A stretch of DNA of 64,000 nt from contig JANSLP010000025.1 in assembly GCA_029298735.1 (NCBI GenBank), forward strand, positions 1-64,000. The letters run 5' to 3'. The translations under genes were made by a program, and so were the position numbers. The notes below the pieces were generated by a model. The model did no database searches. It was not told the DNA's origin and worked only from the letters and a program-made list of their open reading frames with translations. Source of the DNA: Ophiostoma sp. CBS 140.51 (lineage: Eukaryota > Ascomycota > Sordariomycetes > Ophiostomatales > Ophiostomataceae). Of this stretch, positions 44,605 through 56,539 are shown piece by piece; the first letter of the stretch is position 1, and each line of letters starts with the position of its first letter.

Positions 44605-47600
44605 TGTGAGGTCAAACGACGATCCAAGGACATAAGACAGACAGGCAAGAAAGAAAAGAGCGAGCCTTCTGTTCGGCGCATAAGGCCCGTCTCCCTATTG
44701 TTCACCTGGTCTTCCCATAATCTATCACTTTTTTTATTTTATCTTTCGTCATGTTTGAGTTCCCCTGTCCCTTTACCTCACAACTGACTTGCCATTGCAC
44801 ACAATCGACAAACACCCTAGTTTCTGAACGGGGCCGAGAGTACAGCTATTTGGCAATGCTACCTCGCCCTTGGCTGCTACACCAAAGTGCGAACATGTGC
44901 GGCCAAAGTCGTTATTATTTTCCCGTTGCGTATTATCTCATAGCACATCTCCCCCCAGATAGTCCGTCGACAGCAGGAATTAAAGCGGAGAGAAAGGCAG
45001 TTGAGACGCGGTAAGAAATATGAAAAGGCGGTAAAGTTTTCTTCCTCAGCGATTTGTCGAAGACCGCGCGCAAGGCAGCTTTTTGTCCGGCCGTTCTTTT
45101 ATTTGACTTTCCATTTCTTTCTTGTCCCGGCTTGTGCTGATAACCAGACGAAACCAGCCGTGGTCCAGACGCTGCATAGAGCCAAAGAACGGGCGATGAA
45201 CGGGCGGCGAACCGGCATGGGACGGCCTCATAGCCAGTAAAGCCCATCACGACATCTGTTTCCGTGAAATTGCACATTAGCCAGTGGCCAGATATCGGTA
45301 TTTTCCCGGCTGGTCCAAGCTACGTCGATGCAACGCGAATGCGGTATCCAAAGGGAAGCATTACACCGTTTGTTTCCAGAATTGTCTGTGGTCCTATCGT
45401 GCAAGCCCTGTAATCCCGCACACTCTGCCCGAGAACTCCAATAGGCATTACTCCGTAATTCTCCAGGCATGTCAAACAACCAGGCATGTCAAAAAGCAAA
45501 GCACACCATACACAATGCTACAGCTGCCATGCGGCTTTCCGGGCGGCAGCTCCCCGTCTACCTGCAATACTACGATAGCGTGCTTCATCGTGTGTCGTTA
45601 ATGGCCACCACCTCCCGTCGCGAAATGGCAAGCAAAACAACGGCTGCGCAGAACAGAGCACGACGTTGTATGAGCACATGGATTCAGCATGTTTTTTTTC
45701 CTGATATCTTACCGCAATTTTCGCCAAGCCATTTCTATTTTGACTCGTATCTTTCACCTCCTGATATTTGCGCGTTTAAGAAGAGAAATACGACCCTTAT
45801 TATCTCCATGATGCAAAATCGAAAACATGGCTCACTGAGCATTGACATCTCTGCCGCTTTTGCCTCTTGTTCTAGAATATTACAGCAGCGCGGCAGCCTG
45901 CCAAACGCAATTTACAGGCGGCTCAAGCGAGAAAATAGGCGACGGTACTGAACAGAAACACGACCAAATTCTTGAGCCTTGGGCAGACAGGTAAAACAAC
46001 ACGGCCCAGATGTCGTCCTCCTGATCTTTCTTCATACCACTACCCATTTCTGAGAGCTACACTCCCGGGGCGCCTCGATGTACGATATTCTAAAGTAAAT
46101 ACTGTCAACGGCTGGCCAACTCAAGCCACAAACTTGAGCATCCCGCCCCCCTCTGACCAGGTTGTGTGCTCGGCACTTTTTTGATGCCTTCCTGACAGAA
46201 CTTTTGAGGCTGCTTCTCGGAAGATCAGACCAAAGCACGAGGGAAGGGTGATACGCCCCTGTTTCTTCACAGGCACTGACTGAAGTTGACGATATAACGC
46301 ACCTAGCCTTGTCAGAATTGTGACAACGTGGGTCTCGCTTCGCCATTTCCATGCACATAATTTTGAAGGGAGGGTCTCTCTGTTGGGTTGCATTGCAACC
46401 TGCATAATGCCCATGCGATTCATTCGACAGCAACCTCACTCTCAGCATGTATGTCCACAATTACACCACGGCGCACGTCGTACTCCGGGCATTCCTTTCC
46501 TTTTGAATTTTTGAATACCAAGAGGATTCTAAACTACACCGTGAAAGCGCCGTGGAGGAACAACGGTCTAAGGCAAGCGCTTGTGTGAATATTTACACAG
46601 GAGGCGCACATGGAACGAGATATTTCTACAAAGTACGGAGTACACAACACGGCCCTTCAGCCTCTTGCTCACCTTTTGTCTTCGAGCCACGGATGTATGC
46701 CGTCTTGCAGGTAATTACGACGCACATTTTCCAAGGTTCATCAAGCTAGTGCTTCACTCACCGTATATCTCGGCCTGACTTCCGGTCCATGATGTGTAAA
46801 TAGCGATAAAAAAGCAAGGCCTGGTCAGAGATATGACCAACATGTCTGAATTTGATGCTCTTGGCCAATGGAAGCTTGCATGGCATATTCTGTCTTTATC
46901 TTTTGATTGCAACTGAGAAGATACCAACTGCTTTACATGCACGGATTTGAAGAACACCAACAGTGTTTGGGTAAGTACAGTACATATGATGCATAAATTG
47001 TTAAGCTTCGATTGTCACGATGTGTCGTTATTTCTGGTCTTTATATGGGGGAAAGAGCGATGCATAGGGTGCACAGCACTTTATTCGTGAATTGGGAAGG
47101 CACAAAGGGCCAGTTCCAAAAAACACACAAGAACGGAAGTTGCGACCGCTGATTCGACATTTGTCGCTCTCTTTCCCATCTGCCGCCCTCAACAAATCCC
47201 AATTGCACGCTTTCCCCAACCCCTTTCATGCAGAACTTCCTCTCATCTCCAAATTGCACATTGTGTGCCTCCTTTCCTGACTCCAAATTCGAAGTCTTTC
47301 GTGCTATCTCGCCCTCCCCCTCTGCCACATGTTTTTTTTTTATTTTCGTGCCTATGGGTGGCACCGCATCGAGATCCCGACAATGCAACCCTGACGCACA
47401 CGCCAACAAGCATTGACCACGGTGCGTTTTGTGTTTGTCCTGTTGCGATACAATTGCGACGTCTGCTCCTGTATCTTGTCATTTCTAACTCCCCGTTTTC
47501 TTTCAGGGCTCTTCAAGTTTTCGCATGAGTGAGCGAAGAGAGCTGATTTCTTTCCGTCTGCTCTTGTTCTCTTAGTTTCGCGAGCTCATACCTTTCGCAT

Positions 47601-50239
47601 ATATGCAAAGCTGCCCCAACATACGAGGCATCACAGAAAATACTTTTGTTTTTTTAGCCGAGTGAGAAAAAGAACCCAGCATCCCAGTGACAGACCTGCT
47701 ATGCCAACTGCAGGTCCCTGCCTTCTGTACCCAGAAGGCTACGCCCGGCCAGGCCACACTGACCACATCTCCGTCGGCCTTTTTCTTACACAACTGCGAT
47801 GTATCAAACAGCCACGGTGGCATTAGCGCTCCTGTGAGATTGCTGCCGCTAGAAAACAACGTGCATGTTACTGCGTCTGACGGGGCAGAGGATGCTCGAG
47901 AGAAGCTAAATACCCCGTTCGTCGTGCATTGGCGTCATTGCCTTCCTCCGCGCGTCGGAAGAGCTCGACTATGAGGAGCGTGCCGCGATGAAAGAAAGCG
48001 CGAAACAACATTTCCCCTGCAAACAAGAATCTACGCCGGCCGCGTGTCAGCATACTCACCGCAAAGTGCAATTTTTGTCGAGCTTCGCGCCCGGAGTGGA
48101 GCGTAGTACCCTGCGGCTCCGGGCTTTTTTGTTCTTTTTCTTTTTTGCTCAGAGTGTCCAATTCACCTTGGATGATGTGCAGTGAGCGCGCATTTTCTGG
48201 CTCCTATGTGCACATCTCTGTACATGCTGGGCCGTCTCCATGCCGCTTCTCCCTCATGGCTGCAGAGCACATCTTGCACCATCAGTCCCTTTTGCCTCCG
48301 GCCCTCTGCGCTGTCTGGCCCGTCAAGCGACCATGTGCTCTCGTCTTATCCTCCGAGCCGTGTATCGCCTCAAAAAGGTTCGACGGCCCCAGATTGGTAC
48401 TATCTCAGGTGCCGTGGTACGCTGGTTCCAACACGGGCGAATTTGCCGTTATTGGTATGCTCTGCAACGGTGGCGACAACACGTTCTCAGCATTACATGG
48501 ATTGATCAGATTTCAAACAATGTTGGGTGTAGACTGGCAAGCAGCAATGAAAACACACCTTGCGACGGAGTCACTTACACCCTGCCCCAATTTTTCCAAC
48601 GGTTTTTCTTGGGGCATCCTTCACTTGCAAGTTCCTGTACTTTCTTTCTTTGACTTTCCTGCTTTCTTTTTCTTCTTCCCGGCGACTCTCTTTCCCCTCC
48701 ACCCCTGGACCCGATACGACGTTGAATGAACTTTTCCGGAACCCAAACACGAGCATGTCAGTTGTCCCGAATGGACTCGACAGCTTCTTTGCAATGTCAA
48801 AGGGGTTCTCCGCCTTCAATCGCAGCCGGACTTGCATTGCCATTTCCCGACACTCGAAGCTCTCCCTGCCGCCCCATTCTTCCACACCCTCTCCCCGTGC
48901 TTGCACACCCTCTTTGCCTTCGTCCACACTTTTTTTTCTCTCTTTTCTGTTCTTTCCCCTGTTACTACCCCTTGTCTAGTTCCAAGAAAGTCGAAGAGAC
49001 GAGTTCCACTTCCAGCCCGAGGGAGAGATAACTTGTTGCAGTTTGACTGGCCTCCGCGGTGCAGATGTTCACAACCTTTCCTTTTCTGGATTTTGATTCG
49101 GAACGAATATGCTCCTGCATGTGCGTTCAAACATTCGAAATATGAACCCATACGATCAGCATGCACTAGCATATATGGAAGTCGCATGGAAAAATAAAAT
49201 AAAACGGGCGCAAGAAACGATGCTAAACGAAAAAAGCCGTTACATATTTCAGCACGCCTTTAGGTCGTAAGGCGCCCTGGTGACTGAAGGAGGAATGGTT
49301 CGGACGGAAACAAAGATGAGCAAGGAGAAAAGAAAAAATACAGAGAAGAAAAGCGGTTTAGTCGAGCATGGTATGCATCCCTTGTGGCTCTCTTCCTCCC
49401 CACTCACCTTCATACCAAACTATCTCTCTGCTCGGTTCTGGGAACTTGTCTTTTTGTCTTCCCGTCTGCTCGATCCCCTGTCCTTGTTTGATACCTGCTA
49501 ATCATGGTTGCCACGCATCAATTCATGGAGGCCAAAACGTTCTGAACGCCATTCATTACACGACGTACCCCCACCGAGCTCGTCCCGTGCAAGACAAGAC
49601 AGAATGGAAGGAGAAAAGAAGGCAGCCAGAAGGCAAGAAGAAAGATAGAAGAACACCAAGAATAAGCATATGGGGTCATAAGTTGGGGGAACGAACTTTG
49701 CAAGCTCGGATCGCTGTGTCGTCTTTTTTCCACAATCCACCCTGTCCCTGCTCTATCACCATCGAACATTGCGTTGTACATGCATCCGCTTTAGCCCTTT
49801 TCACTCTTTTCTTGACTCTTCGTATCTCTCAAGTCACCTCCTAGCGCCGTCCACTCGCCTCTGTTGCCGTCTCCTATTTTTCTTTTACCTTTTACTCGCT
49901 TTTTCTCACGGAACACACCCTCCCCCCTACCCGTGTCCCCCATCTACCTCTTTTGAGACCTTTGGCCTCGAGCTCTTTCTTCTTCCGCTGAACGTGCTGC
50001 TGTTGAGCCCCTACCCCAGCATACTAATCGTGTCCCCCAAGCTATTACAGTGAGTTGATAAAGATCCCATCTTCCGTTCTTTCCACTGACTTGCAACTCG
50101 CTTTTCTCTGACTCCCCGTTCTAACTCTTTTCAAGCTCCTCGTCAAGCTTCCAGACACACTCTTCTCACTTGCCCATCACTCTCCTGGGACTTTGAACCT
50201 TTTATAAACAGACATCCCACGCAGGACCGAGGACCTACA

Positions 50240-50247
50240 TATAAATA
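50240..50247 (+). promoter_or_regulatory. TATA-like element upstream of polyol dehydrogenase
   Basis: TATAAATA within an ATATAAATATATAT stretch, 533 nt before the start codon and followed by C/T-rich sequence. If used, the leader would be about 500 nt. Confidence 0.4.
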
Positions 50248-50779
50248 TATATCCCTCCTGCATACTTTTTTGACAACCCACGTCGTCAACCCACGCCCAC
50301 GGCCAGCTTTTTTGACCATCCCACGCGCACCCACGCTTACACCCACGCTACGACTTTAGTTTGACAAAGAGCCTCACCATCTCGAGCAGGCCTCTTTACT
50401 TCACCCATACTCCGTACACCTTCTTCCACATTTCACCCACGCACGACTGTGTGTGCCCCCATTCCCGTCATTGACTTTACCTTGACTTTGCTCCTGCGAC
50501 CCCCACGACCCCAGCTTGAGACCACTTCACCTTGACCCATCACCTCACTCTTGGGTTTGCCTTTACCGTAACGATCCTAGTTTTCGTTGGTCACCGGCAT
50601 CTGAGATACACTAGACATCTCTTACTCCATACATCGTTCCAAAAGAGGCAACTCAAAGACCTCAATCTCAGCCCTTCCTGCTGTGTACCCCCATACTAGA
50701 GCTACGAGGCGTCGTTCATCCCACGCCGCTAGACTTTCTTTTTGTCACCATCGATCGATCTCCTTGACCAAATCTAAAT

Positions 50780-52333
50780 ATGGCACCCGCCGCCATGGTT
50801 GAGGACACGCCCACGCGTTATTCCACCTACTCCAAGGTGTCGACCGTTAACGCCTCAGTTCTGCATGGTCCTCGCGATCTGAGACTGGTAGGATTACCCC
50901 CACGCCTCCCCTTGTTTACCCCAGATCTTGCGGTTACACAAGATCGTGCTCAACGACAAGGATTTTCAACGTCCTGCGACTAGAGTACTAGAGTGGTTGA
51001 GACTGGCAAGGTTGGGGTTGACTACAAGGCCAGCATTTTTACACCACATCAACAACAACTAACATTGATTTCTACGACAATAGGAGACGAGAACTCTTGA
51101 GGACCCTGGTGAGGGCGAGGTTCAGGTCGCCATCAAGTGCACGGGTATCTGCGGCTCAGACGTGTCCTATTACAAGAAGTTTGCCAATGGCGACCTCTGT
51201 GCCTGCATGCCTCTTTCTCTCGGCCACGAGTCTTCGGGCGTTGTTGTGGCCATTGGCCCTCGTGTGACAGGTTTCCAGACGGGCGACCGTGTCGCTCTCG
51301 AAGTCGGTGTTCCTTGCGGCAACTGCACTATCTGCAGACGCGGCCGCTACAACCTGTGCAAGAAGATGCGGTTCCGGAGCAGTGCAAAGAGCGTCCCCCA
51401 CTACCAGGGCACACTCCAGGAGCGGATTAACCACCCGGCCAAGTGGTGCCACAAGTACGTCTTCCGTTCCCTTGGCACTTACATTGCATAGTCAAGCTTG
51501 GTTCTAACAAAGGTTTCAGGCTCCCTGACCACGTGTCTTTCGACTCTGCTGCTCTTCTCGAGCCTCTTTCGGTTGCCATCCATGCCGTCAATCGCGCCAA
51601 CCCGCTGCCTGGCTCAACAGCTCTCGTCACTGGTGCGGGCACCGTTGGCCTTTTGACTGCCGCCGTTGCTCGCCAGTCAGGTTGCTCTCAAGTCACAATC
51701 ATGGACGTCGACCCGGGTCGTGTAAGCTACGCCCTCTCCAAGGGCTTTGCTACACACGGCTACGTTGTGCCTCGTCCCTTCCACAGCTCTTCGAGCAGCT
51801 CGTCCATCTTCACCGCTAGCTCCGGTGCGTCGACGCCTGCCGAGTCGGGAACCACAACACCGGCTAGCTTCCTGCCGTTTTCCTCCCAGCTCGAGAGCGC
51901 CAAGAACCTTGCGGGCGAGCTTCAGGCCCTGACCCGGCCTCCGCCGCACCTGCTGAACGAAGACGACGACGAGGGCTTCGATGTCACCTTTGAGTGCACA
52001 GGCAAGGAGGTATGCATGCACATTGGCCTTTATGCGACAAAACCGGGTGGCAAGATTGTCATGGTCGGCATGGGCACGCCCATCCAGAACCTGCCCATCT
52101 CGGTTGCCCATCTGCGTGAAATTGACATTCTCGGCATCTTCCGCTATGCCAACACCTACGCTGCTGGTATTCGCATGTTGTGCTCTGGCACGCTCCCCTC
52201 TCTCGACGACATGGTCACGCACCGCTTCAAGGGTCTCCAGGAAGCCAAGGGTGCCTTTGAGGTTGCCAGCGGCACTATGGATGACGAAGGCAACCTCGTT
52301 CTGAAGGTGGTCATCGAGGCGTCCTCACACTAG
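50780..52333 (+). CDS. Sorbitol/polyol dehydrogenase (zinc MDR family)
   Basis: NAD-dependent medium-chain zinc dehydrogenase oxidising polyols such as sorbitol or xylitol to ketoses. Exons 50780-50887, 51084-51454 and 51520-52333 (introns 196 and 65 nt) give 430 aa. The splices rebuild LHGPRDLRLETRTL and WCHKLPDHVSFDSAALLEPLSV. Catalytic zinc ligands are Cys59 (CGSD) and His84/Glu85 (GHESSG); structural zinc is Cys114, 117, 120 and 128. The nucleotide fold GAGTVGLLTAAVA is followed by IMDVDPGR, whose Asp favours NAD over NADP. Odd: a Ser/Thr-rich insert of about 60 residues after HGYVVPRPF makes it longer than the usual 350-380 aa. Substrate cannot be fixed from sequence. The first donor (GTAGGA) is a weak consensus but the join is in phase and fits the family. 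Confidence 0.88.
50888..51083 (+). other. First intron of polyol dehydrogenase
   Basis: 196 nt, donor GTAGGA (weak), branch-like CTAACATT at about 51060, acceptor ATAG ending at 51083. Joins phase 0 to phase 0 and keeps the family sequence DLRLETRTL intact. Confidence 0.75.
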
Positions 52334-53300
52334 GATGGCTCTTCACCTAACAAAGACTTGTGGCTTGTGTCACTGGACTTGTTTTCCTTCTCATGAGTCT
52401 CACGACTCTAGTTTCATTTCTTTTGTTTCATTTTTTATTTCCCTTGCTATCCCGTTTATTCTCTTTTCTTTTTCCTCGTTTTCGTTCTGTTTGGGCTCCG
52501 ATGGTCGTGGAAAATCTTGTCTCTTGCTTTTGTTTGACCTTTTACGTGACTGATGACGATAGACTTTTCTACGGTACGGTACGGTAGACGCCAATGGCAT
52601 AGAGGCTACATTGCGTGTTACTTTCGTTCGGTTTCGATGGGTGGCGGTCCGCGTCAAATGGTTTACTTTTTCTTTTGTCTTTTTTTTCTGGCACTCTCTA
52701 ATGTCTTTATGAGCTGCAGTCTCTTTTTTGTTCGCGTTCTTCTTCAAGTCCTTTGATTTTCTTTACGTACCTTTTCTCTTCGCGCTGAGTTAATTGCTGA
52801 TGAGTCTCATATGAGAGTGGGTGTGGGCTGGAAAATAAGTGTCACGGCGGGTTGTGCATTTTCAAGTTCGTTGCTTTTTAGACGTTGGGAAAACTCGGGA
52901 GTCACCAATTTGATATTGCGTTGCTTTTTACTTTCCATCTTAATTAACGCTAATTTACCAAAATTGGACCATCTTTTACTTCATAATTTCTTTTCTTGAC
53001 ATGGTGACAGTCAATGTCAACCGTAGCGTGTTATCTTCACGAGTACTGTGTGAATGAGTAGGTACTTGTACATGTATTGTTCGTTCATATTCGCTAAAAT
53101 GACGTGTGTGACGCCCTGTCTCTTTATCACAATGCTCATCCAGCCCCGTTCCTCTTCATGCTTCGTGCTTTGTTCGAAAGAGGTCCTTGGCACTCGTCTA
53201 GTATGCTAGTATACTAGTAGGCTAGTTGCAACAAAACGTAAATGTAGCAATTCTGCCACCCGTCATAAACCAGTAGTCACTCCAATGTTTATTGCAAACT
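52334..53300. other. Intergenic between convergent polyol dehydrogenase and CSN6
   Basis: 967 nt of T-rich 3' flanks with no gene seen. It holds a short ACGGT triple repeat near 52571 and the 8 nt tandem array listed separately. Confidence 0.5.
53198..53229. repeat. Four-copy 8 nt CTAGTATG-like tandem repeat
   Basis: CTAG occurs at 53198, 53206, 53214 and 53222 with exact 8 nt spacing; the units are CTAGTATG, CTAGTATA, CTAGTAGG and CTAGTTGC. Located between convergent 3' ends. Confidence 0.85.
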
Positions 53301-54802
53301 CTATAGCAGTGCATCCAAGGAGTTCGATCCACCGGCACCGCCGCCGCCGCCGCCTGCTCGTCCAGAAAAGTCCATGCCTGGGTTGGCCATCCGGTTCTGC
53401 TGCCGTGAAGACGAACGGGCAAACTCGACGACGCCAAACTTCTCGCCCACTGTCCGCGCCGAGGAAATACTTTGCATCATGTCGTCCAAGAGCAGCGATA
53501 CCAGCTTCACATCGTTGGCCTCCCGCCGGCGTTCCTCTTCGAAAGCACCCTGTACAGGTGGCGGGATGACCAAGGGTAGCCGCTGCACCAGGGCCTGGAT
53601 CGACCGCAGGATGGGTAGGGACACACCGACAGCGTTGGGATCGTTCTTTTCTTCCTTGGTCTCTTCGCTAACCTTTGTCAAGGCATCTTCCGGAAGGCTG
53701 GCAAGGTACTTGGTCAGCAGCTCCAGGCGTGCGTGAAGCATGCGGATCGCGTTGGCACGGGTCATAAGTGTGGCAATCAGCTCTTCCTCCTCAGGGGAGA
53801 GGTTGCTGTCGTTGGCAGCCGCTGAAGCTGCTGCCCCTGATGCCGCCGCTGTCTGTTGTGCTGAGTTCTGTGCTGGGTTCGCCGGTGTGTCGGGTGCTGC
53901 AACAAGGCGACGCTTTCCGCGATTACCAGACTCGATGGCAACGGCGCGGTCACGGTTGTTGTTGGGACTGGAGCCGGACGAGCCTTCTCCTGCGGAAGTA
54001 GCAGAAGCAGCAGCAGCAGCAGCATCTGTCGTAGCCGAGGCGTTGGCGGCGCCGCGTGCCACAAAGTCAATGCTAATCATTTCGGCCTCCTCCGTCTCAA
54101 CGGTATAAGAAATCTCGCGCAGCTTGACGGCAATCTGGGGCCCTGCCGCCGAAGACTTGGCTGCTGTAGATGATGAAGCATCAGCCATCTCCTTGTCTTC
54201 CTTGCTAGTGTCTTCGCCACCTGCAGCGGCGGCTTTCTCGTCCTGCTCATAGTGTGTCTCGTACAGCGTCAGGGGCAGCTTGCCGCCCACCGACGGCTCC
54301 GCCAGGTCTTCCGCATGGAAAGCCAGCAGCACCGCCGCCGTGGACTCGCTGCACAGCGGCAAAATCTGTTCGTGGACCTGCATGACCTGCGCCGTCGGGC
54401 CCGAGTGGCCCAGCACCGTGTACCAGCCGACCAAATCGAGGTGTCGATCCTTATGGACAGTTTTCACTGATAATGTTAGCGATGAACAAACAATCTTGAT
54501 GCTACACACTCGCACCTACTTTGCTCAACACGGTCATTAAACCACACAGCACTGAAACGGGCATCGCCCCCATCGTTCTTGTCGACGACAAAGTCAAACG
54601 TGTGCTCGAGCGTGACTTGGCGGCCATTCTGCTGGCCCAGTAAGGCACCGACGACAGGGCCGGGCTGTTTTCGCAAAGTGTGGCGGGTGATGTGGTCGGA
54701 GATGGAGAGGAGGACGAGGGGGTGGAGGACGGCGGGCACGGCGTCGGCGGCCTTGACGGTCGAGAGGAAGGGGTTGGCCGGGGTGGTAGTAGAGGCCACC
54801 AT
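53301..54802 (-). CDS. CSN6: COP9 signalosome subunit 6 (MPN domain)
   Basis: Non-catalytic MPN subunit of the COP9 signalosome, which removes NEDD8 from cullin ligases. Exons 54802-54520 and 54466-53301 join over a 53 nt intron (GTAGGT donor, GCTAACATT branch site, TCAG acceptor) to give 482 aa. The MPN domain is at about residues 25-165 (VLHPLVLLSISDHITRHTLR, GPVVGALLGQQNGRQVTL, DLVGWYTVLGHSGPTAQVM) and lacks the JAMM zinc HxH, as expected for CSN6. A disordered Ala/Ser/Glu-rich insert of about 130 residues follows. The C-terminal helical part is ELIATLMTRANAIRMLHARLELL... with QALVQRLPLVIPPP. It is longer than human CSN6 (327 aa) because of the insert and a Gly-rich C-terminus. eIF3/proteasome MPN paralogues are less likely given the ISDH motif. 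Confidence 0.88.
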
Positions 54803-56539
54803 GTTGACGGGTTGAAGGATGGTCGGGAGAGAAGGGAGAGAAGACCGCCGTTTGAGCTGTCGTTGGAGCTGAGGTGAAGCTCTCTGAAGCCGTCCGAGGA
54901 TCTCTTAGGGGGGGTGTCGCATCAAAGTGTTAGAGTACTCGTGTCGGGCGGGATTGCCAGGTCTTGTTATCGTAGTGTCGTGAACTGCGATGTACAGGAA
55001 GGGCACGCGTTGGTTGTTATGGCGGCCGTGTGGTGATGAGCAGCGTGTCGATTGAACGTGCCGATTGCAGCCTGTTTGGAGCCGATTGGTGATGTGGGCA
55101 AGACCCCGCCACTTTCGATGGTTTTGGTGGGAACCACAGCAAGACAGCTCCTGTCACAGGTGCCCCACTCTAATTGGCCAGAACTGGTGAGGCTCGAAAT
55201 GTGGGTCCAGTCGGTTCTTGGTGCATCTCGACTAACACGACCAAATTGCTGCAAAATGCACCTCTCATTTTGTTGGAAAAGAAGATATTACCTGACCTTG
55301 GACATGTATTTCTCCTTTTTTATTTCAACCTCTTTTTCCGACGAGTCTTTCTTTTTAATAGATTTTTTCGTTTATTTATGGCTGCTAATTGATAAACGTT
55401 TTTTTTTGTTAATAATAAAACATTTTGAAAATTGTTAACGAAGTCAACAAAATACCGACAGCAAAAAACGCAGTAAAAATTATATTACAACAGAATATTT
55501 TATGGAATAAGCTTCTTTGATTTGTTGTATACGTCCCTCCAGAAATAGAAAACGAGCAACCTTTTCGTACCAAGAGTATATAGCAAAGATGACAACATTG
55601 AGCCCACCTGCAAACAAAGCCAAGTTGGAACTATAGACAAGGCTCTGATCCAGCATTGGTGTTCCACAGAGAGAACAAAAAAGCAGATTTCTTCCCCAAT
55701 TATGACAATCAAGCAGATGACGTACGCGTCGATTCGCTACACCAGCACTACCACCTATGTTAGTACGACAAGATAGCAGTGCAATAATACTTAATAAGAA
55801 TTACACTGCTGTCCGTTGGTCGTGGGTGCGACTGTTAGTGTCTGTCAGCATTTTGGTGCGTGCTCGCAGAGTTGTTTCTTCTTCTTCTTTTTTCTTCTCT
55901 GTTTTTCGACGCGTAGTTGGTGTTTTCGTTGTGTGCTAGCACGGTATACATAAGTACATCGGGTGCTTGGGTACATTGTCTCCTACAGATGGTGCCGCTG
56001 CTCTTAGTCAAACATCGAGCTGACATCAGGCATGACTTATCTGTCTTGCCCTGTCTGGCTCTTTCTCTCGGCCTCGCATTTCCCTTTTTAGGGCACAAGC
56101 TAGCTGTCCGATAGACAAAGTCCTTTCCATCTTGGCCGAGTCACCTGCCATCGCCTGTTGGTGTGCGTGGACGTGGCTTGCTCTTTCCCTTTTCTCTAGT
56201 GGCGAGCATATTACTTTTGTGCATTTTCACCCCACGCCTCCTCTTTTTGTCATTTTCGATAGTTTTCCATCACTTTGCACGGTCTGGTTCACCTTCTTTC
56301 AACCTCCCAACCTGGGTGAACCTTCTTTCTTTCCTGCCCCAACCATCTTTCTATTCCCGTGGATCCTTTCCTCGATCTCTCCTTCTATACTTGTCAACTG
56401 CCGTCCTTCTTTTACGCCGTTGCTTTTATTTCGTCTTTCCTTTAGACCACTCCTTGACTTTGCTTCTTTCTTCCATTCTTTTTCATCCCTTTGCGCCTTT
56501 CGCAACCTCTATTAATTCTATCAACATCGGCTATCGACC
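54803..56539. promoter_or_regulatory. Divergent promoter region between CSN6 and the Cys/His-acidic gene
   Basis: About 1.7 kb. 55250-55700 is markedly AT-rich. 56100-56530 is T/C-rich on the plus strand, leader-like for the next gene, and its overlapping open frames (up to 171 codons) are low complexity. No RNA gene recognised. Confidence 0.45.

Larger units (their letters stand above)
41004..50779. other. 9.8 kb gene-poor interval
   Basis: Between the VPS17 stop and the polyol dehydrogenase start. All open frames are short (longest 228 codons at 43773-44459 minus and 194 codons at 48145-48729 plus) and lack coding-like third-position bias or motifs I know. Base composition is AT-richer than the genes. 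I found no tRNA B-box-like sequence, rRNA, or transposase/reverse-transcriptase motif. The last 1 kb (49750-50779) is pyrimidine-rich on the plus strand, i.e. promoter/leader of the dehydrogenase. The rest may be regulatory, non-coding RNA, or decayed repeat. Confidence 0.5.

Noticed and set aside
48376..48392. TTCGA-containing B-box-like sequence (possible tRNA)
   Set aside because: Does not fit GGTTCGANTCC fully, no matching A box upstream, and no acceptor-stem pairing visible.
48145..48729. 194-codon plus-strand frame in the gene-poor interval
   Set aside because: Ends in a poly-Phe stretch from T-rich DNA and shows no domain; not supported as a gene.
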